A stretch of DNA of 30,032 nt from the NCBI GenBank assembly GCA_963977845.1, contig CAXBPZ010000009.1, positions 1 to 30,032 of the forward strand, read 5' to 3'. The stretch comes from Methylopumilus sp003533095. GTDB taxonomy: Bacteria; Pseudomonadota; Gammaproteobacteria; Burkholderiales; Methylophilaceae. The number at the start of each line of letters is the position of its first letter. The stretch's first letter is position 1. Below are positions 14,971 through 24,012 of the stretch, piece by piece. Made by a program: the position numbers and the translations under genes. The notes under the pieces are model-generated. The model was given only the letters and a program-made list of their open reading frames with translations, did no database searches and was not told the DNA's origin.

Positions 14971-17900
14971 ATGCAAAGCCAAGAAATTATTCATATTGCT
15001 GGTGGTCCAGCTTATTCAGAGTTTAGAAAAGAAAAACTTCTTGGAAAGCTTCAAACAATCAATAAGCTAATCAAAGATATTCATTCTGAATATATTCATA
15101 TCGCATGGTGTGAAAAAAAAATCACAGAAAATGATAAAACTACCTTAGAAAAAATTCTGCATTATGGCCCTCAATCTCAGATTCTAAAATTTAAAGATAA
15201 TGCAATTATCACTATGCCTCGTCCTGGAACGATATCGCCTTGGGCTTCAAGAGCTACTGATATTGCGAACCATTGTGGGCTCTATGACATCAAGCGTATC
15301 GAAAGAGCGGTGGCTGTTTATGTTGAATTAAAAAATAAATCTTTATTATCAGATGATGAAAAGAAAACGCTCTCAGTATTACTTCATGATCGCATGACAG
15401 AAGTTTCGATTTTCGATATTAATGAAGCTCAATCTCTTTTTTCTCATTTGCCTCCAAAAGCTATTGAGTATGCAGACATCCTTCAAGGTGGAAAACAAGT
15501 CTTAAATGATTTCAATAAAAATTTAGGCTTAGCTTTGTCTGAAGATGAAATCGATTATTTATTTAATTACTTCACTTCTATTAAAAGAAATCCTACGGAT
15601 GCAGAACTCATGATGTTTGCGCAAGCAAATTCAGAACACTGTCGTCATAAAATATTTAATGCTGATTGGATTGTAGATGGCAAGACACAATCTAAATCAC
15701 TTTTCAGCATGATCAAAAATACGCATCAATTACACCCTGGTAATACGATTGTGGCTTACTCAGACAATTCTTCTATTGTAGAAGGTGCTGAGGTTAATCG
15801 CTTTTATCCAAACCAAAATGGTGTTTATAGTGATCATAAAGAACTCACGCACTTTATTATGAAAGTGGAAACACATAATCATCCCACAGCAATTTCTCCT
15901 TTCTCAGGGGCTGCAACAGGCGCAGGTGGTGAAATTAGAGACGAAGGTGCAACTGGAAGAGGCTCAAAACCTAAAGCAGGTCTCACGGGATTTTCAGTAT
16001 CTAATTTACGTATTCCTGAATTTATTCAGCCTTGGGAAAAAGATATTTATGGCTCACCTACTCGCATATCTTCAGCACTCCAAATTATGATCGATGGTCC
16101 CATTGGGGGCGCTTCATATAATAATGAATTCGGCAGACCCAACATTGCCGGCTACTTTAGAACGTTAGAAATCAAACATGATGATGAGGTAAAAGGGTTT
16201 CATAAGCCCATTATGTTGGCAGGTGGCATTGGAAGTATTAATCATATTCATACAAAAAAATATCCGATTCCACCAGGCGCCCTTCTTATTCAATTAGGCG
16301 GCCCTGCAATGCTTATCGGTTTAGGCGGTGGTGCTGCTTCAAGTATGGGCACTGGATTTAATGCAGAAAATTTAGATTTCGATTCCGTGCAACGTGGTAA
16401 TCCTGAATTGCAAAGAAGAGCTCAAGAAGTGATCGATCGTTGCTGGCAATTAGGCTCTCAAAATCCTATTTTAAGCATTCATGATGTTGGTGCTGGTGGT
16501 TTATCAAATGCATTTCCTGAATTAGTGAATGATGGTGGTATAGGTGCGACTTTTCAATTACGCGCAATTAATAATGAAGAACCAAGTATGTCGCCACGCG
16601 AGCTCTGGTGCAATGAAGCGCAAGAACGTTATGTGTTAGCAATCAACGCAGAAGCTCTTGATTTATTTAAATCACTTTGCGAACGAGAAAGATGTCCGTT
16701 TGCAATTGTAGGTATTGCAAAAAAAGATAAACAACTTATTGTCGAAGATAGTCTTCTGAAAAAAGATGTGGTGCATATGGATTTATCTATCCTCTTAGGA
16801 AAGCCGCCTAAGATGATACGTCATGTGAAGAGAAAAGAAAGAACGCTTAAATCTGTCAACATAGAAAATATTGATATTAAAGATGCAGCATATCGCGTTC
16901 TAAGATATCCCGCCGTTGCAAATAAAATGTTCCTGATTCATATTGGGGATCGATCAGTCACTGGATTGATTGCAAGAGACCAGCTTGTGGGACCTTGGCA
17001 AGTTCCCGTTGCCGATGTTGCTGTCACGTTGTCATCCTTTGATAGCATTCTAGGCGAAGCTTTTGCTATTGGTGAAAAAACGCCTATTGCAATGATCGAT
17101 GCTAGGGCTTCTGTCCGTATGGCATTAGGTGAAGCCATTACTAATTTATCTGCAGCATCGATTCAACATTTAGAAGATATTAAATTGTCGGCTAATTGGA
17201 TGGCATCTGCAGGGCATGAAGGTGAAGATGCAGCTTTATTTGATGCCGTTGAAGAAATTGGTATGCATCTTTGTCCTGATTTAGGCATAAGTATTCCCGT
17301 CGGCAAAGACTCTATGTCTATGAAGACCACTTGGTTGGACCAAGAAAAAGAAAAAACTGTCGTTTCGCCTGTATCATTGATAGTAAGTGCATTTGCTCCT
17401 GTCTTTGATGCGAGAAAAACTTTAACCCCAGCGCTTAATAGAAATCTTAAAGACAGCGGCCTTATCTATATCGACTTAGGTTTTAGCAAAAATCGATTAG
17501 GCGCTTCATCATTCAACCTAGTCTTTAATGAAGTGGGTGATATACCTCCAACGCTTGATGATGCAAAAACACTCAAAGTATTTTTTCAACTCATTCAAAC
17601 ATTGAAAAATGAAAATATGATTGAGGCTTATCATGATCGATCTGATGGCGGTCTTTTTACAACGCTTACTGAAATGGCTTTTGCAGGACGTTGTGGTCTA
17701 AATATTGATTTAACTGAGTGTGGTAGCGACATCAAAGCAATTCTATTTAATGAAGAATTGGGCGCTGTCATTCAAGTGAAAAAAGAAAATATTTCAAGCG
17801 TACTTACAAAATGTAATGTTGCGATAAATCAAAATGCTTTCCTCATTGGATCTATTAATTCCGATCAAACGATTCATATTAAACATAAAAATAAAACTGT

Positions 17901-18858
17901 CTTTGAAGATACAAGATCGAACTTACAAAGCGCATGGACTGAAACATCTTTCAAGATGCAATCGATACGTGATAATCCAAAATGTGCTTTAGAAGAATTT
18001 TCTATTATTTCAGATGATCTTGATCCAGGATTAAATCCAAAATTTGATTTTGAAATTCCCCAGTCTTTTGCTATCAAAAAAACAAAACCTAAAATTGCTA
18101 TATTAAGAGAGCAAGGTGTCAATGGTCATGTTGAAATGGCATCTGCATTCTCGACTGCAGGATTTGAAGCACATGATGTGCATATGTCAGATATTATTGA
18201 TGGTCGCAAATTTTTAAAAGATTTTTCTGCGCTTGTTGCATGCGGTGGTTTTTCATATGGCGATGTATTGGGTGCGGGCGAAGGCTGGGCCAAATCTATT
18301 CTGTTTAATTCAAAAACACGTGATGCCTTTGAAGCCTTCTTCTTAAGACCTGACACAATAGCACTTGGTATTTGTAATGGCTGTCAAATGATGAGTAATC
18401 TCAAAGAAATTATTCCGGGCTCTGATTTATGGCCACATTTCGTAAAAAACAAATCAGAGCAATTTGAAGCTAGATTTGTATCGGTCGAAATTCTTAAATC
18501 TAATTCCATATTCTTTGACGGTATGCATGGCGCAGTTCTTCCCATCGCAGTCGCACATGGAGAAGGTTTCACGGAGTATCAAACCCAAAACCAGATGAAT
18601 GATGTTTTAAATCATCAACTTGCAACACTTCGCTATGTTGATAATTACCATAAGGGAACTTCTACCTATCCGATGAATCCAAATGGATCTCCTAATGGAA
18701 TTACTGGATTTACTTCCGCTAATGGACGATTTTCTATTATGATGCCTCATCCTGAGAGAGTTTATAGAGCAGTTCAAAATTCTTGGCATCCTGAAACTTG
18801 GGATGGTTTAGCACCATGGTATAAAATGTTTGCAAATGCTTATCAATTTTTTAACTAA
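14971..18858 (+). CDS. purL: Phosphoribosylformylglycinamidine synthase PurL (large form)
   Basis: The single-chain FGAM synthase converts FGAR, glutamine and ATP to FGAM in de novo purine synthesis. The 1295-residue length matches the proteobacterial form (E. coli 1295). It has an N-terminal PurS-like region, a linker, and two AIR-synthase-like halves; the first holds the active site around ETHNHPTAISPFSGAATG and GGEIRDEGATGRGS (about 297-330). A C-terminal class I glutaminase (from about 1030) carries nucleophile Cys1135 in GICNGCQ and the triad residues His1260/Glu1262 in PHPE. The three following genes lie 7-23 bases apart and could be cotranscribed from its promoter. Confidence 0.98.
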   Translation: MQSQEIIHIAGGPAYSEFRKEKLLGKLQTINKLIKDIHSEYIHIAWCEKKITENDKTTLEKILHYGPQSQILKFKDNAIITMPRPGTISPWASRATDIANHCGLYDIKRIERAVAVYVELKNKSLLSDDEKKTLSVLLHDRMTEVSIFDINEAQSLFSHLPPKAIEYADILQGGKQVLNDFNKNLGLALSEDEIDYLFNYFTSIKRNPTDAELMMFAQANSEHCRHKIFNADWIVDGKTQSKSLFSMIKNTHQLHPGNTIVAYSDNSSIVEGAEVNRFYPNQNGVYSDHKELTHFIMKVETHNHPTAISPFSGAATGAGGEIRDEGATGRGSKPKAGLTGFSVSNLRIPEFIQPWEKDIYGSPTRISSALQIMIDGPIGGASYNNEFGRPNIAGYFRTLEIKHDDEVKGFHKPIMLAGGIGSINHIHTKKYPIPPGALLIQLGGPAMLIGLGGGAASSMGTGFNAENLDFDSVQRGNPELQRRAQEVIDRCWQLGSQNPILSIHDVGAGGLSNAFPELVNDGGIGATFQLRAINNEEPSMSPRELWCNEAQERYVLAINAEALDLFKSLCERERCPFAIVGIAKKDKQLIVEDSLLKKDVVHMDLSILLGKPPKMIRHVKRKERTLKSVNIENIDIKDAAYRVLRYPAVANKMFLIHIGDRSVTGLIARDQLVGPWQVPVADVAVTLSSFDSILGEAFAIGEKTPIAMIDARASVRMALGEAITNLSAASIQHLEDIKLSANWMASAGHEGEDAALFDAVEEIGMHLCPDLGISIPVGKDSMSMKTTWLDQEKEKTVVSPVSLIVSAFAPVFDARKTLTPALNRNLKDSGLIYIDLGFSKNRLGASSFNLVFNEVGDIPPTLDDAKTLKVFFQLIQTLKNENMIEAYHDRSDGGLFTTLTEMAFAGRCGLNIDLTECGSDIKAILFNEELGAVIQVKKENISSVLTKCNVAINQNAFLIGSINSDQTIHIKHKNKTVFEDTRSNLQSAWTETSFKMQSIRDNPKCALEEFSIISDDLDPGLNPKFDFEIPQSFAIKKTKPKIAILREQGVNGHVEMASAFSTAGFEAHDVHMSDIIDGRKFLKDFSALVACGGFSYGDVLGAGEGWAKSILFNSKTRDAFEAFFLRPDTIALGICNGCQMMSNLKEIIPGSDLWPHFVKNKSEQFEARFVSVEILKSNSIFFDGMHGAVLPIAVAHGEGFTEYQTQNQMNDVLNHQLATLRYVDNYHKGTSTYPMNPNGSPNGITGFTSANGRFSIMMPHPERVYRAVQNSWHPETWDGLAPWYKMFANAYQFFN

Positions 18859-18875
18859 CGAAAGAATTAATCCTT

Positions 18876-19361
18876 ATGAATAAATTTTTAAAAATAACAC
18901 TGACATTTATTATGCTTTCTTTCTCAATGCAGCTTTTCGCATTAACAGATGCAGAAGAAATCGAATTTTCTGGAGCTGTGAATGAAGGCAAATTACCTAT
19001 TGTTAAAAAATATATTGAAGTCAAAAAAGTAGATATCAATGCAACCTATTTTGCATGGAGCCCACTTCTTATGGCAGCGTCTAAAGGGCAATTCCAAACG
19101 CTTAAGTATTTAGTCGACCATGGTGCAGATATTAATTACACACATCCACTTACAAAAATGAATGCTTTTCATCATGCGGCCTTTGACGGAAGAACTGATA
19201 TGGTTAAATACTTAGCTTCTAAAGGCGCTGATATTAATAAAAAGATGAAAGGTGGCGTATCTATTGTTCGTGTAGTTAAGGAAAAGGGTGATACAAAAAT
19301 GGCTAACCTACTCCTTTCTCTTGGCGTGAGTGAAGAAGGTTGCGAAGATCAGTGTTTCTGA
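18876..19361 (+). CDS. Exported ankyrin-repeat protein (small)
   Basis: A 161-residue protein with a signal peptide (about 1-23, MNKFLKITLTFIMLSFSMQLFA) and a mature part made of three to four ankyrin repeats. Repeat hallmarks are SPLLMAASKGQFQTLKYLVDHGADIN and NAFHHAAFDGRTDMVKYLASKGADIN. The C terminus ends with a short Cys pair (EGCEDQCF), possibly a disulfide in the periplasm. Ankyrin repeats bind proteins, so a periplasmic scaffold or inhibitor role is plausible, but no function can be assigned. It starts 17 bases after purL, with no terminator between them. A second exported ankyrin gene lies downstream of sucD. Confidence 0.85.
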   Translation: MNKFLKITLTFIMLSFSMQLFALTDAEEIEFSGAVNEGKLPIVKKYIEVKKVDINATYFAWSPLLMAASKGQFQTLKYLVDHGADINYTHPLTKMNAFHHAAFDGRTDMVKYLASKGADINKKMKGGVSIVRVVKEKGDTKMANLLLSLGVSEEGCEDQCF

Positions 19362-19384
19362 GTAATAAGGCTTTGCATTACACC

Positions 19385-20218
19385 ATGAAATACTTACGTA
19401 TTTATTTAATTCTATTCTTGGCATTTTTAAGTATAACTTTAAAAGCACACGAATCATTGAATACAATTTCAGGCTTTGTAAGTCCTGAATCAGTGGTTCA
19501 AGATGCAAAAGGTGATATTTATGTCTCCGAGATTGGTGAGTTCAATAAAGATGGGGATGGAAAAATTACACGTATTTCAGTCGATGGAAAACTTTCAACT
19601 TTTGCAAGCGGCATGGACGATCCTAAGGGTTTAACTTTTATTGGAAAATCTTTGTTTGTGACAGACAAGAATCGAATTTTGAAAGTTGAGCCCAATGGTA
19701 AATGGACTGTATTTGGAAGCACTATGACATTTCCTCAAACACCTGTTTTTTTAAATGATATTACATCTGATGAAGAAGGTAATTTATATGTGAGCGATAG
19801 CGGCAATCTTAAATCAGGTGGCGCTATCTATAAAATTACTCAAAACAAAAAAATTACCATAGTGCTTAATGAAAATACCCCTGAAATTTTAGCGCCTAAT
19901 GGTCTTTGGGTTATTAAAAATGATCTATATGAAGTGGACTTCTCAAGTGGCATTTTATATAAAATAAACTTGAAAAATAAATCAATTTTAAAAGTTGCTG
20001 AAGGATTAGGTGGTGCAGATGGTTTAATCAAATCTGAAGACAACTTTTTTGTCAGTGACTGGAAAAATGGAAAGATTTATAAAGTGCACGGTAGCAAGGT
20101 GAGCTTATACAAAGATGGATTTACTGCCGCTGCTGACATAGTCTTGTCTTATGATAAAAAATCTATCATTACACCAGATATGAAAGCTGGTTCAGTTACC
20201 CTCGTCCCTCTTCATTAG
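19385..20218 (+). CDS. Exported SMP-30/gluconolactonase-like beta-propeller
   Basis: A 277-residue protein with signal peptide (1-21, cleavage after LKA) and repeated propeller blades of the type GNLYVSDSGN and GKIYKV. The frame is open upstream to 19340, but the ATG at 19385 gives a clean signal peptide and avoids overlap with the ankyrin gene. Residues E35 (SPES), N124 (LNDITSDEEGN), N172 (PNGLW) and D212 (ADGL) occupy the places of the four metal/substrate residues of SMP-30 (E18, N103, N154, D204). A metal-dependent lactonase-like activity is therefore possible. An EF-hand-like loop NKDGDGKIT (54-62) lies between early blades. The substrate is unknown. Confidence 0.82.
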   Translation: MKYLRIYLILFLAFLSITLKAHESLNTISGFVSPESVVQDAKGDIYVSEIGEFNKDGDGKITRISVDGKLSTFASGMDDPKGLTFIGKSLFVTDKNRILKVEPNGKWTVFGSTMTFPQTPVFLNDITSDEEGNLYVSDSGNLKSGGAIYKITQNKKITIVLNENTPEILAPNGLWVIKNDLYEVDFSSGILYKINLKNKSILKVAEGLGGADGLIKSEDNFFVSDWKNGKIYKVHGSKVSLYKDGFTAAADIVLSYDKKSIITPDMKAGSVTLVPLH

Positions 20219-20225
20219 TTGAAAT

Positions 20226-21005
20226 ATGGAATTAAGAGCGCAATGCCTAAAGGCACTTGTTGCAAATGATTTAAATGAGAAATTAGATCAAGTTCAAGCA
20301 ATATATAAATCTTTCAAATCGCATCAAATAAAGATTGATTCAAAAACTGATATAAAACACACATATCATTTACCAGGTGCGCCTTCAAAACCTGATATTG
20401 TCGCACCAAGACTCGTTGAAAAAAGATCGACCTCGACTCAGCATGGAAAATTAATATTTATTCATGCATTAGCCCATATTGAATTTAATGCAATTAATTT
20501 AGCGCTCGATATCATTTGGCGCTTTAAAAATCTCCCTGAGCAATTTTATAGCGACTGGCTACAAATCGCCTATGAAGAGCAGACGCATTTTAATTTGCTT
20601 AATGCCTATCTTAAAAAATTTGATTTAACTTATGGCAGCTTTAATGCCCATAATAGCCTTTGGGAAATGGCTGAAAGAACAAGTCACGACTTAATTCATC
20701 GTTTGGCACTTATTCCAAGAACGATGGAAGCAAGGGGACTAGATGTCACACCTACTATTATCGAGAAATTTAACCAGCAAAAAGATGATGATATCGTAGC
20801 GATTCTAAAAATCATTTATGAGGATGAGATTCATCATGTATCAATCGGTAATATGTGGTATCACTGGGCATGCAGCACTCAAAAACTAGACCCTCATGAA
20901 ACTTATAAACATTTACTGAAGACTTACGATATTAATCTTAATTATCAGAAGCTCAATAAAGAAGCACGTTATAAAGCTGGATTCTTAAAAGAAGAGCTTA
21001 TTTAA
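20226..21005 (+). CDS. DUF455 ferritin-like di-iron protein
   Basis: A 259-residue DUF455 protein. A ferritin-like four-helix core is suggested by E86 (AHIEFNA), E118xxH121 (YEEQTH), E169 (TMEARGLDV) and E201xxH204 (EDEIHH). Together these are the ligands of a carboxylate-bridged di-iron centre, in the same order as in MiaE-type hydroxylases. The conserved TMEARGLDVTP motif is characteristic of DUF455. No signal peptide is seen, so it is cytosolic. The reaction is unknown; oxidation or hydroxylation is inferred from the ligand set. It starts seven bases after the propeller gene and ends in a 4-base convergent overlap with serB. Confidence 0.85.
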   Translation: MELRAQCLKALVANDLNEKLDQVQAIYKSFKSHQIKIDSKTDIKHTYHLPGAPSKPDIVAPRLVEKRSTSTQHGKLIFIHALAHIEFNAINLALDIIWRFKNLPEQFYSDWLQIAYEEQTHFNLLNAYLKKFDLTYGSFNAHNSLWEMAERTSHDLIHRLALIPRTMEARGLDVTPTIIEKFNQQKDDDIVAILKIIYEDEIHHVSIGNMWYHWACSTQKLDPHETYKHLLKTYDINLNYQKLNKEARYKAGFLKEELI

Positions 21006-21847
21006 ATCTTAAAAAGATTTAACACGCCATTAAAATCTGAGTGGTTAAATTTAAACCTTGATTTTTCTTGCACAATAGGTTTGGCATGGTAAGCAATGCT
21101 ATACTCAGCTTCAGCTAACATTTTTAAATCATTCGCTCCATCACCAATCACGATTGTTTTGGATTGATCAATATGGAGTTTAGCTTTAAATTCTCTTACT
21201 GTTTGGGCCTTCACTTCGTCATTTACAATACGACCTAATACTCTGCCAGTGAGTTTCTTATCTTTAATTTCAAGTTGATTAGATATAGCAACATCAATCC
21301 CTAATTTATTTTTTACGTGATCTGCAAAATAATCGAAGCCACCTGAAACAAGCACTGTAGTAATATTATTTTTACGACAAGCTTCAATCCATGCTTGAGT
21401 GCCCTCGTTAAATTTTAATCTTTCTTGTATAACCCTAAAGAGCATTTCTTCTCCAAGACCCTCTAATAATGAAACGCGCTTAATAAGACTCTGAGAAAAA
21501 TCAATGTCTCCATTCATGGCACTTTTAGTAATCAATGCGACATCTTCTTTTTTGCCACACATGTCTGCAATTTCATCAATACATTCAATTGATATGAGTG
21601 TTGAATCCATATCCATTACACATAAACTGAATTCATTTAAAGCTTTGTAATGATCTAGAATTGCAAAATCTATATGTTTGAGATGAAGCTGATTTTTTAG
21701 ATCTTTAGGTAAGTCCTCTTCAATTTCATAGATAGCAGCATTGTCATTAATGAGCTGATATTGAGAAGCTATCGCTTGGCCTAAAATTTTAGAAATTTCT
21801 TCCAAATGACTTTGAAAACTATGTGAAGACTGAACTAATAATTTCAT
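21002..21847 (-). CDS. serB: Phosphoserine phosphatase SerB
   Basis: A HAD-family phosphatase catalysing the last step of serine synthesis. It has 281 residues from the chosen ATG at 21845-21847, where the protein begins MKLLVQSSHSF as in betaproteobacterial SerB. The frame is open to an ATG at 21920-21922, adding 25 mostly hydrophobic residues that look like translated promoter sequence. The HAD nucleophile motif is DMDST with D79 and D81, LVSGGFDYF is the second motif, and GDGANDLKML carries the Mg2+ residues. The N-terminal ~70 residues form a divergent regulatory (ACT-like) segment. It is monocistronic, divergent from sucC and convergent with the DUF455 gene. Confidence 0.94.
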   Translation of the reverse strand: MKLLVQSSHSFQSHLEEISKILGQAIASQYQLINDNAAIYEIEEDLPKDLKNQLHLKHIDFAILDHYKALNEFSLCVMDMDSTLISIECIDEIADMCGKKEDVALITKSAMNGDIDFSQSLIKRVSLLEGLGEEMLFRVIQERLKFNEGTQAWIEACRKNNITTVLVSGGFDYFADHVKNKLGIDVAISNQLEIKDKKLTGRVLGRIVNDEVKAQTVREFKAKLHIDQSKTIVIGDGANDLKMLAEAEYSIAYHAKPIVQEKSRFKFNHSDFNGVLNLFKI

Positions 21848-21971
21848 TGTAAGAATAAATGATAAAAAGCTATAAATGAGTAATTCTAACATTGCTATGA
21901 AAATATAATTCTTAACTAGCATGTTTGTCTAAATTCATAGAAAATAATGCTTATTTAGCTCCTTTTTTACC
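21848..21971. promoter_or_regulatory. Divergent serB/sucC intergenic region
   Basis: These 124 bases, the longest gene-free stretch in the window, are very A+T-rich. TATAAT at 21904-21909 is a consensus -10 for sucC, placing the start about 55 bases before the ATG; a matching -35 is not evident. A short inverted repeat AAATAA-TGC-TTATTT lies at 21942-21956. No strong Shine-Dalgarno sequence precedes sucC. I see no RNA gene or terminator here. Confidence 0.4.
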
Positions 21972-23135
21972 ATGAATCTCCACGAATATCAGGCCAAACA
22001 ATTAATTGCAAAATACGGTATTTCTGTTCCAAAAGGTATTGCAATTAAGTCTATAGATGAGTTAGAACAATCAATAGCTGAATTAGAATCTTCCTCTTAT
22101 GTCATCAAAGCCCAAATTCACGCGGGCGGAAGAGGAAAAGCAGGTGGCGTTAAGATTGTCAGCTCGAAAAAAGAGGCGGTTGAAGTTGTAAATTCACTTC
22201 TCCATAAAAAACTTGTCACCTATCAAAATAAACCGGATGGTCAGCCCATTAATACGCTTCTTATCGAAGAGTCATGTGACATCGAAAAAGAATTATATTT
22301 CTCTATTTTGGTTGATAGGCAATCAGAAAAAATTGTCGTCATTGCATCTTCTGCTGGCGGTATGGAAATTGAAGAAATTTCTAAAAAAAATCCTGAAAAA
22401 ATTATTAAAGAAATATGCAGCCCTATTAACGGTCTCATGGACTTTCAGTCAAGAAATATTGCCTTTTCGTTAGGTTTACCAAATGAAATGATTAATGATT
22501 TTGTGAAGTTTTCTCGTAATGCTTTTAAGGTCTTTGTTGAAAATAATTTAGCGCTATTAGAGATTAATCCGCTCGTGATTACCTCTCACAAAAAAATAAT
22601 TGCCCTCGATTGTAAAATAAATGTTGATGACAATGCGCTCTACAAGCAAAAGACATTAGCTGAACTTCGTGATTGGTCACAAAATGATTCTAAAGAAGCT
22701 GAGGCTTTTGACGCGGGATTAAATTACATTGCACTTAATGGCAATATTGGCTGTATGGTCAATGGTGCAGGTCTTGCGATGGCCACCATGGATCTTATTA
22801 AACTATATGGTGGAGAACCTGCAAACTTTTTAGATGTTGGTGGCGGAGCTACTTCAGAAACAGTTGCGAAAGCTTTTAAAATTATTCTTGATGATAAGAA
22901 TGTTCAGGTCGTTTTAGTCAATATTTTTGGCGGTATTATGCGTTGCGATATTATTGCTGAAGGCATTATTGCGGCAGTTAAAGAAGTGGGTATTCAAATA
23001 CCTATTGTGGTGAGATTAGAAGGTACCAATGTTGATCTTGGCAAAAAACTTTTACAAACAAGCGGGCTAAATATCAAAGCTGCTAATACACTAACTGAGG
23101 CGGCAACCATCGCAACTAGCCTTATAAAAAAATAA
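21972..23135 (+). CDS. sucC: Succinyl-CoA synthetase beta subunit
   Basis: The beta subunit of ADP/GDP-forming succinate-CoA ligase, the TCA step giving a nucleoside triphosphate; it can also run in reverse to make succinyl-CoA. At 387 residues it is full length. An ATP-grasp N-terminal domain starts MNLHEYQAKQLIAKYG with QIHAGGRGKAGGVK (about 46-59). A C-terminal CoA-ligase domain has NGAGLAMATMD, GGEPANFLDVGGGA and IFGGIMRCDIIAEGI. It is followed after one base by sucD. The 2-oxoglutarate dehydrogenase genes, often adjacent in other bacteria, are not here. Confidence 0.98.
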   Translation: MNLHEYQAKQLIAKYGISVPKGIAIKSIDELEQSIAELESSSYVIKAQIHAGGRGKAGGVKIVSSKKEAVEVVNSLLHKKLVTYQNKPDGQPINTLLIEESCDIEKELYFSILVDRQSEKIVVIASSAGGMEIEEISKKNPEKIIKEICSPINGLMDFQSRNIAFSLGLPNEMINDFVKFSRNAFKVFVENNLALLEINPLVITSHKKIIALDCKINVDDNALYKQKTLAELRDWSQNDSKEAEAFDAGLNYIALNGNIGCMVNGAGLAMATMDLIKLYGGEPANFLDVGGGATSETVAKAFKIILDDKNVQVVLVNIFGGIMRCDIIAEGIIAAVKEVGIQIPIVVRLEGTNVDLGKKLLQTSGLNIKAANTLTEAATIATSLIKK

Positions 23136-23136
23136 T

Positions 23137-24009
23137 ATGTCTATTCTAATTAATAAATCTACCAAAGTAATTTGCCAGGGATTTACTGGTAAGCAAGGTA
23201 CTTTTCACTCAGAGCAAGCGCTCGCTTATGGTACAAAACTAGTAGGAGGGGTTACGCCTGGTAAGGGCGGAACAACTCATCTAAATTTACCAGTATTTAA
23301 TACAGTAAGAGATGCCATTAAAACAACGGGTGCTAACGCCACAGTCATTTATGTCCCCCCTGCTTATGCTGCAGATTCGATTATTGAAGCTTCGGAAGAA
23401 GGCATTGAAATTATTGTATGTATTACAGAAGGTATTCCCATTCAAGACATGATTAATGTGAAGGCGGCTATGCGCGCTAATCAATCAAAACTGATTGGGC
23501 CTAACTGCCCCGGTGTTATTACACCCGGAGAATGTAAGATTGGTATCATGCCGGGTAGCATTCATTTACCAGGATCAATTGGCATTATTTCAAAATCAGG
23601 TACATTAACTTATGAAGCAGTTCAACAAACTACTATGCTTGGCTTAGGTCAAAGTACATGTGTTGGTATTGGTGGAGATCCTATCAAAGGTCTTAACTTT
23701 ATTGAATGCTTACAAATGTTTGAAGAGGATAAAAATACTAAGGGCATTATCTTAGTTGGGGAAATTGGTGGATCAGATGAAGAAACAGCTGCTGAATACA
23801 TCAAACAAAACATTAAAAAACCTGTTGCAGGCTATATTGCTGGCATCACAGCACCCGAAGGAAAGAGAATGGGTCATGCAGGTGCCATTATTTCACATGG
23901 CTCTGGTCTCGCAATAGACAAAATCAAAGCATTAGAAAAAGTCGGTGTCAGCATGTCTAAATCCCCTGCTGACATGGGACTTACTATGCAAGCTTTATTG
24001 AAAAAATAA
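23137..24009 (+). CDS. sucD: Succinyl-CoA synthetase alpha subunit
   Basis: The alpha subunit, carrying the CoA-binding Rossmann domain (GFTGKQGTFHSEQALAYG, about 15-32) and the phospho-histidine loop. The catalytic His247 lies in MGHAGAIISHG. It has 290 residues, normal length. SucD pairs with SucC encoded one base upstream, so the two are translated together. Succinyl-CoA from this complex also feeds DapD, encoded elsewhere in the window. Confidence 0.98.
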   Translation: MSILINKSTKVICQGFTGKQGTFHSEQALAYGTKLVGGVTPGKGGTTHLNLPVFNTVRDAIKTTGANATVIYVPPAYAADSIIEASEEGIEIIVCITEGIPIQDMINVKAAMRANQSKLIGPNCPGVITPGECKIGIMPGSIHLPGSIGIISKSGTLTYEAVQQTTMLGLGQSTCVGIGGDPIKGLNFIECLQMFEEDKNTKGIILVGEIGGSDEETAAEYIKQNIKKPVAGYIAGITAPEGKRMGHAGAIISHGSGLAIDKIKALEKVGVSMSKSPADMGLTMQALLKK

Positions 24010-24012
24010 AAA

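Noticed and set aside
16938..18789. Several minus-strand open frames opposite purL
   Set aside because: They are short, lack recognisable domains or start signals, and lie antisense to conserved PurL coding sequence.
19340..19384. Propeller protein starting inside the ankyrin gene
   Set aside because: The extra 15 residues would bury the signal peptide; the ATG at 19385 yields a normal one.
21848..21922. N-terminal hydrophobic extension of SerB from the upstream ATG at 21922
   Set aside because: The 25 extra residues are translated A+T-rich spacer and are unlike SerB homologues. The downstream ATG at 21847 gives the family N terminus and leaves room for both divergent promoters.
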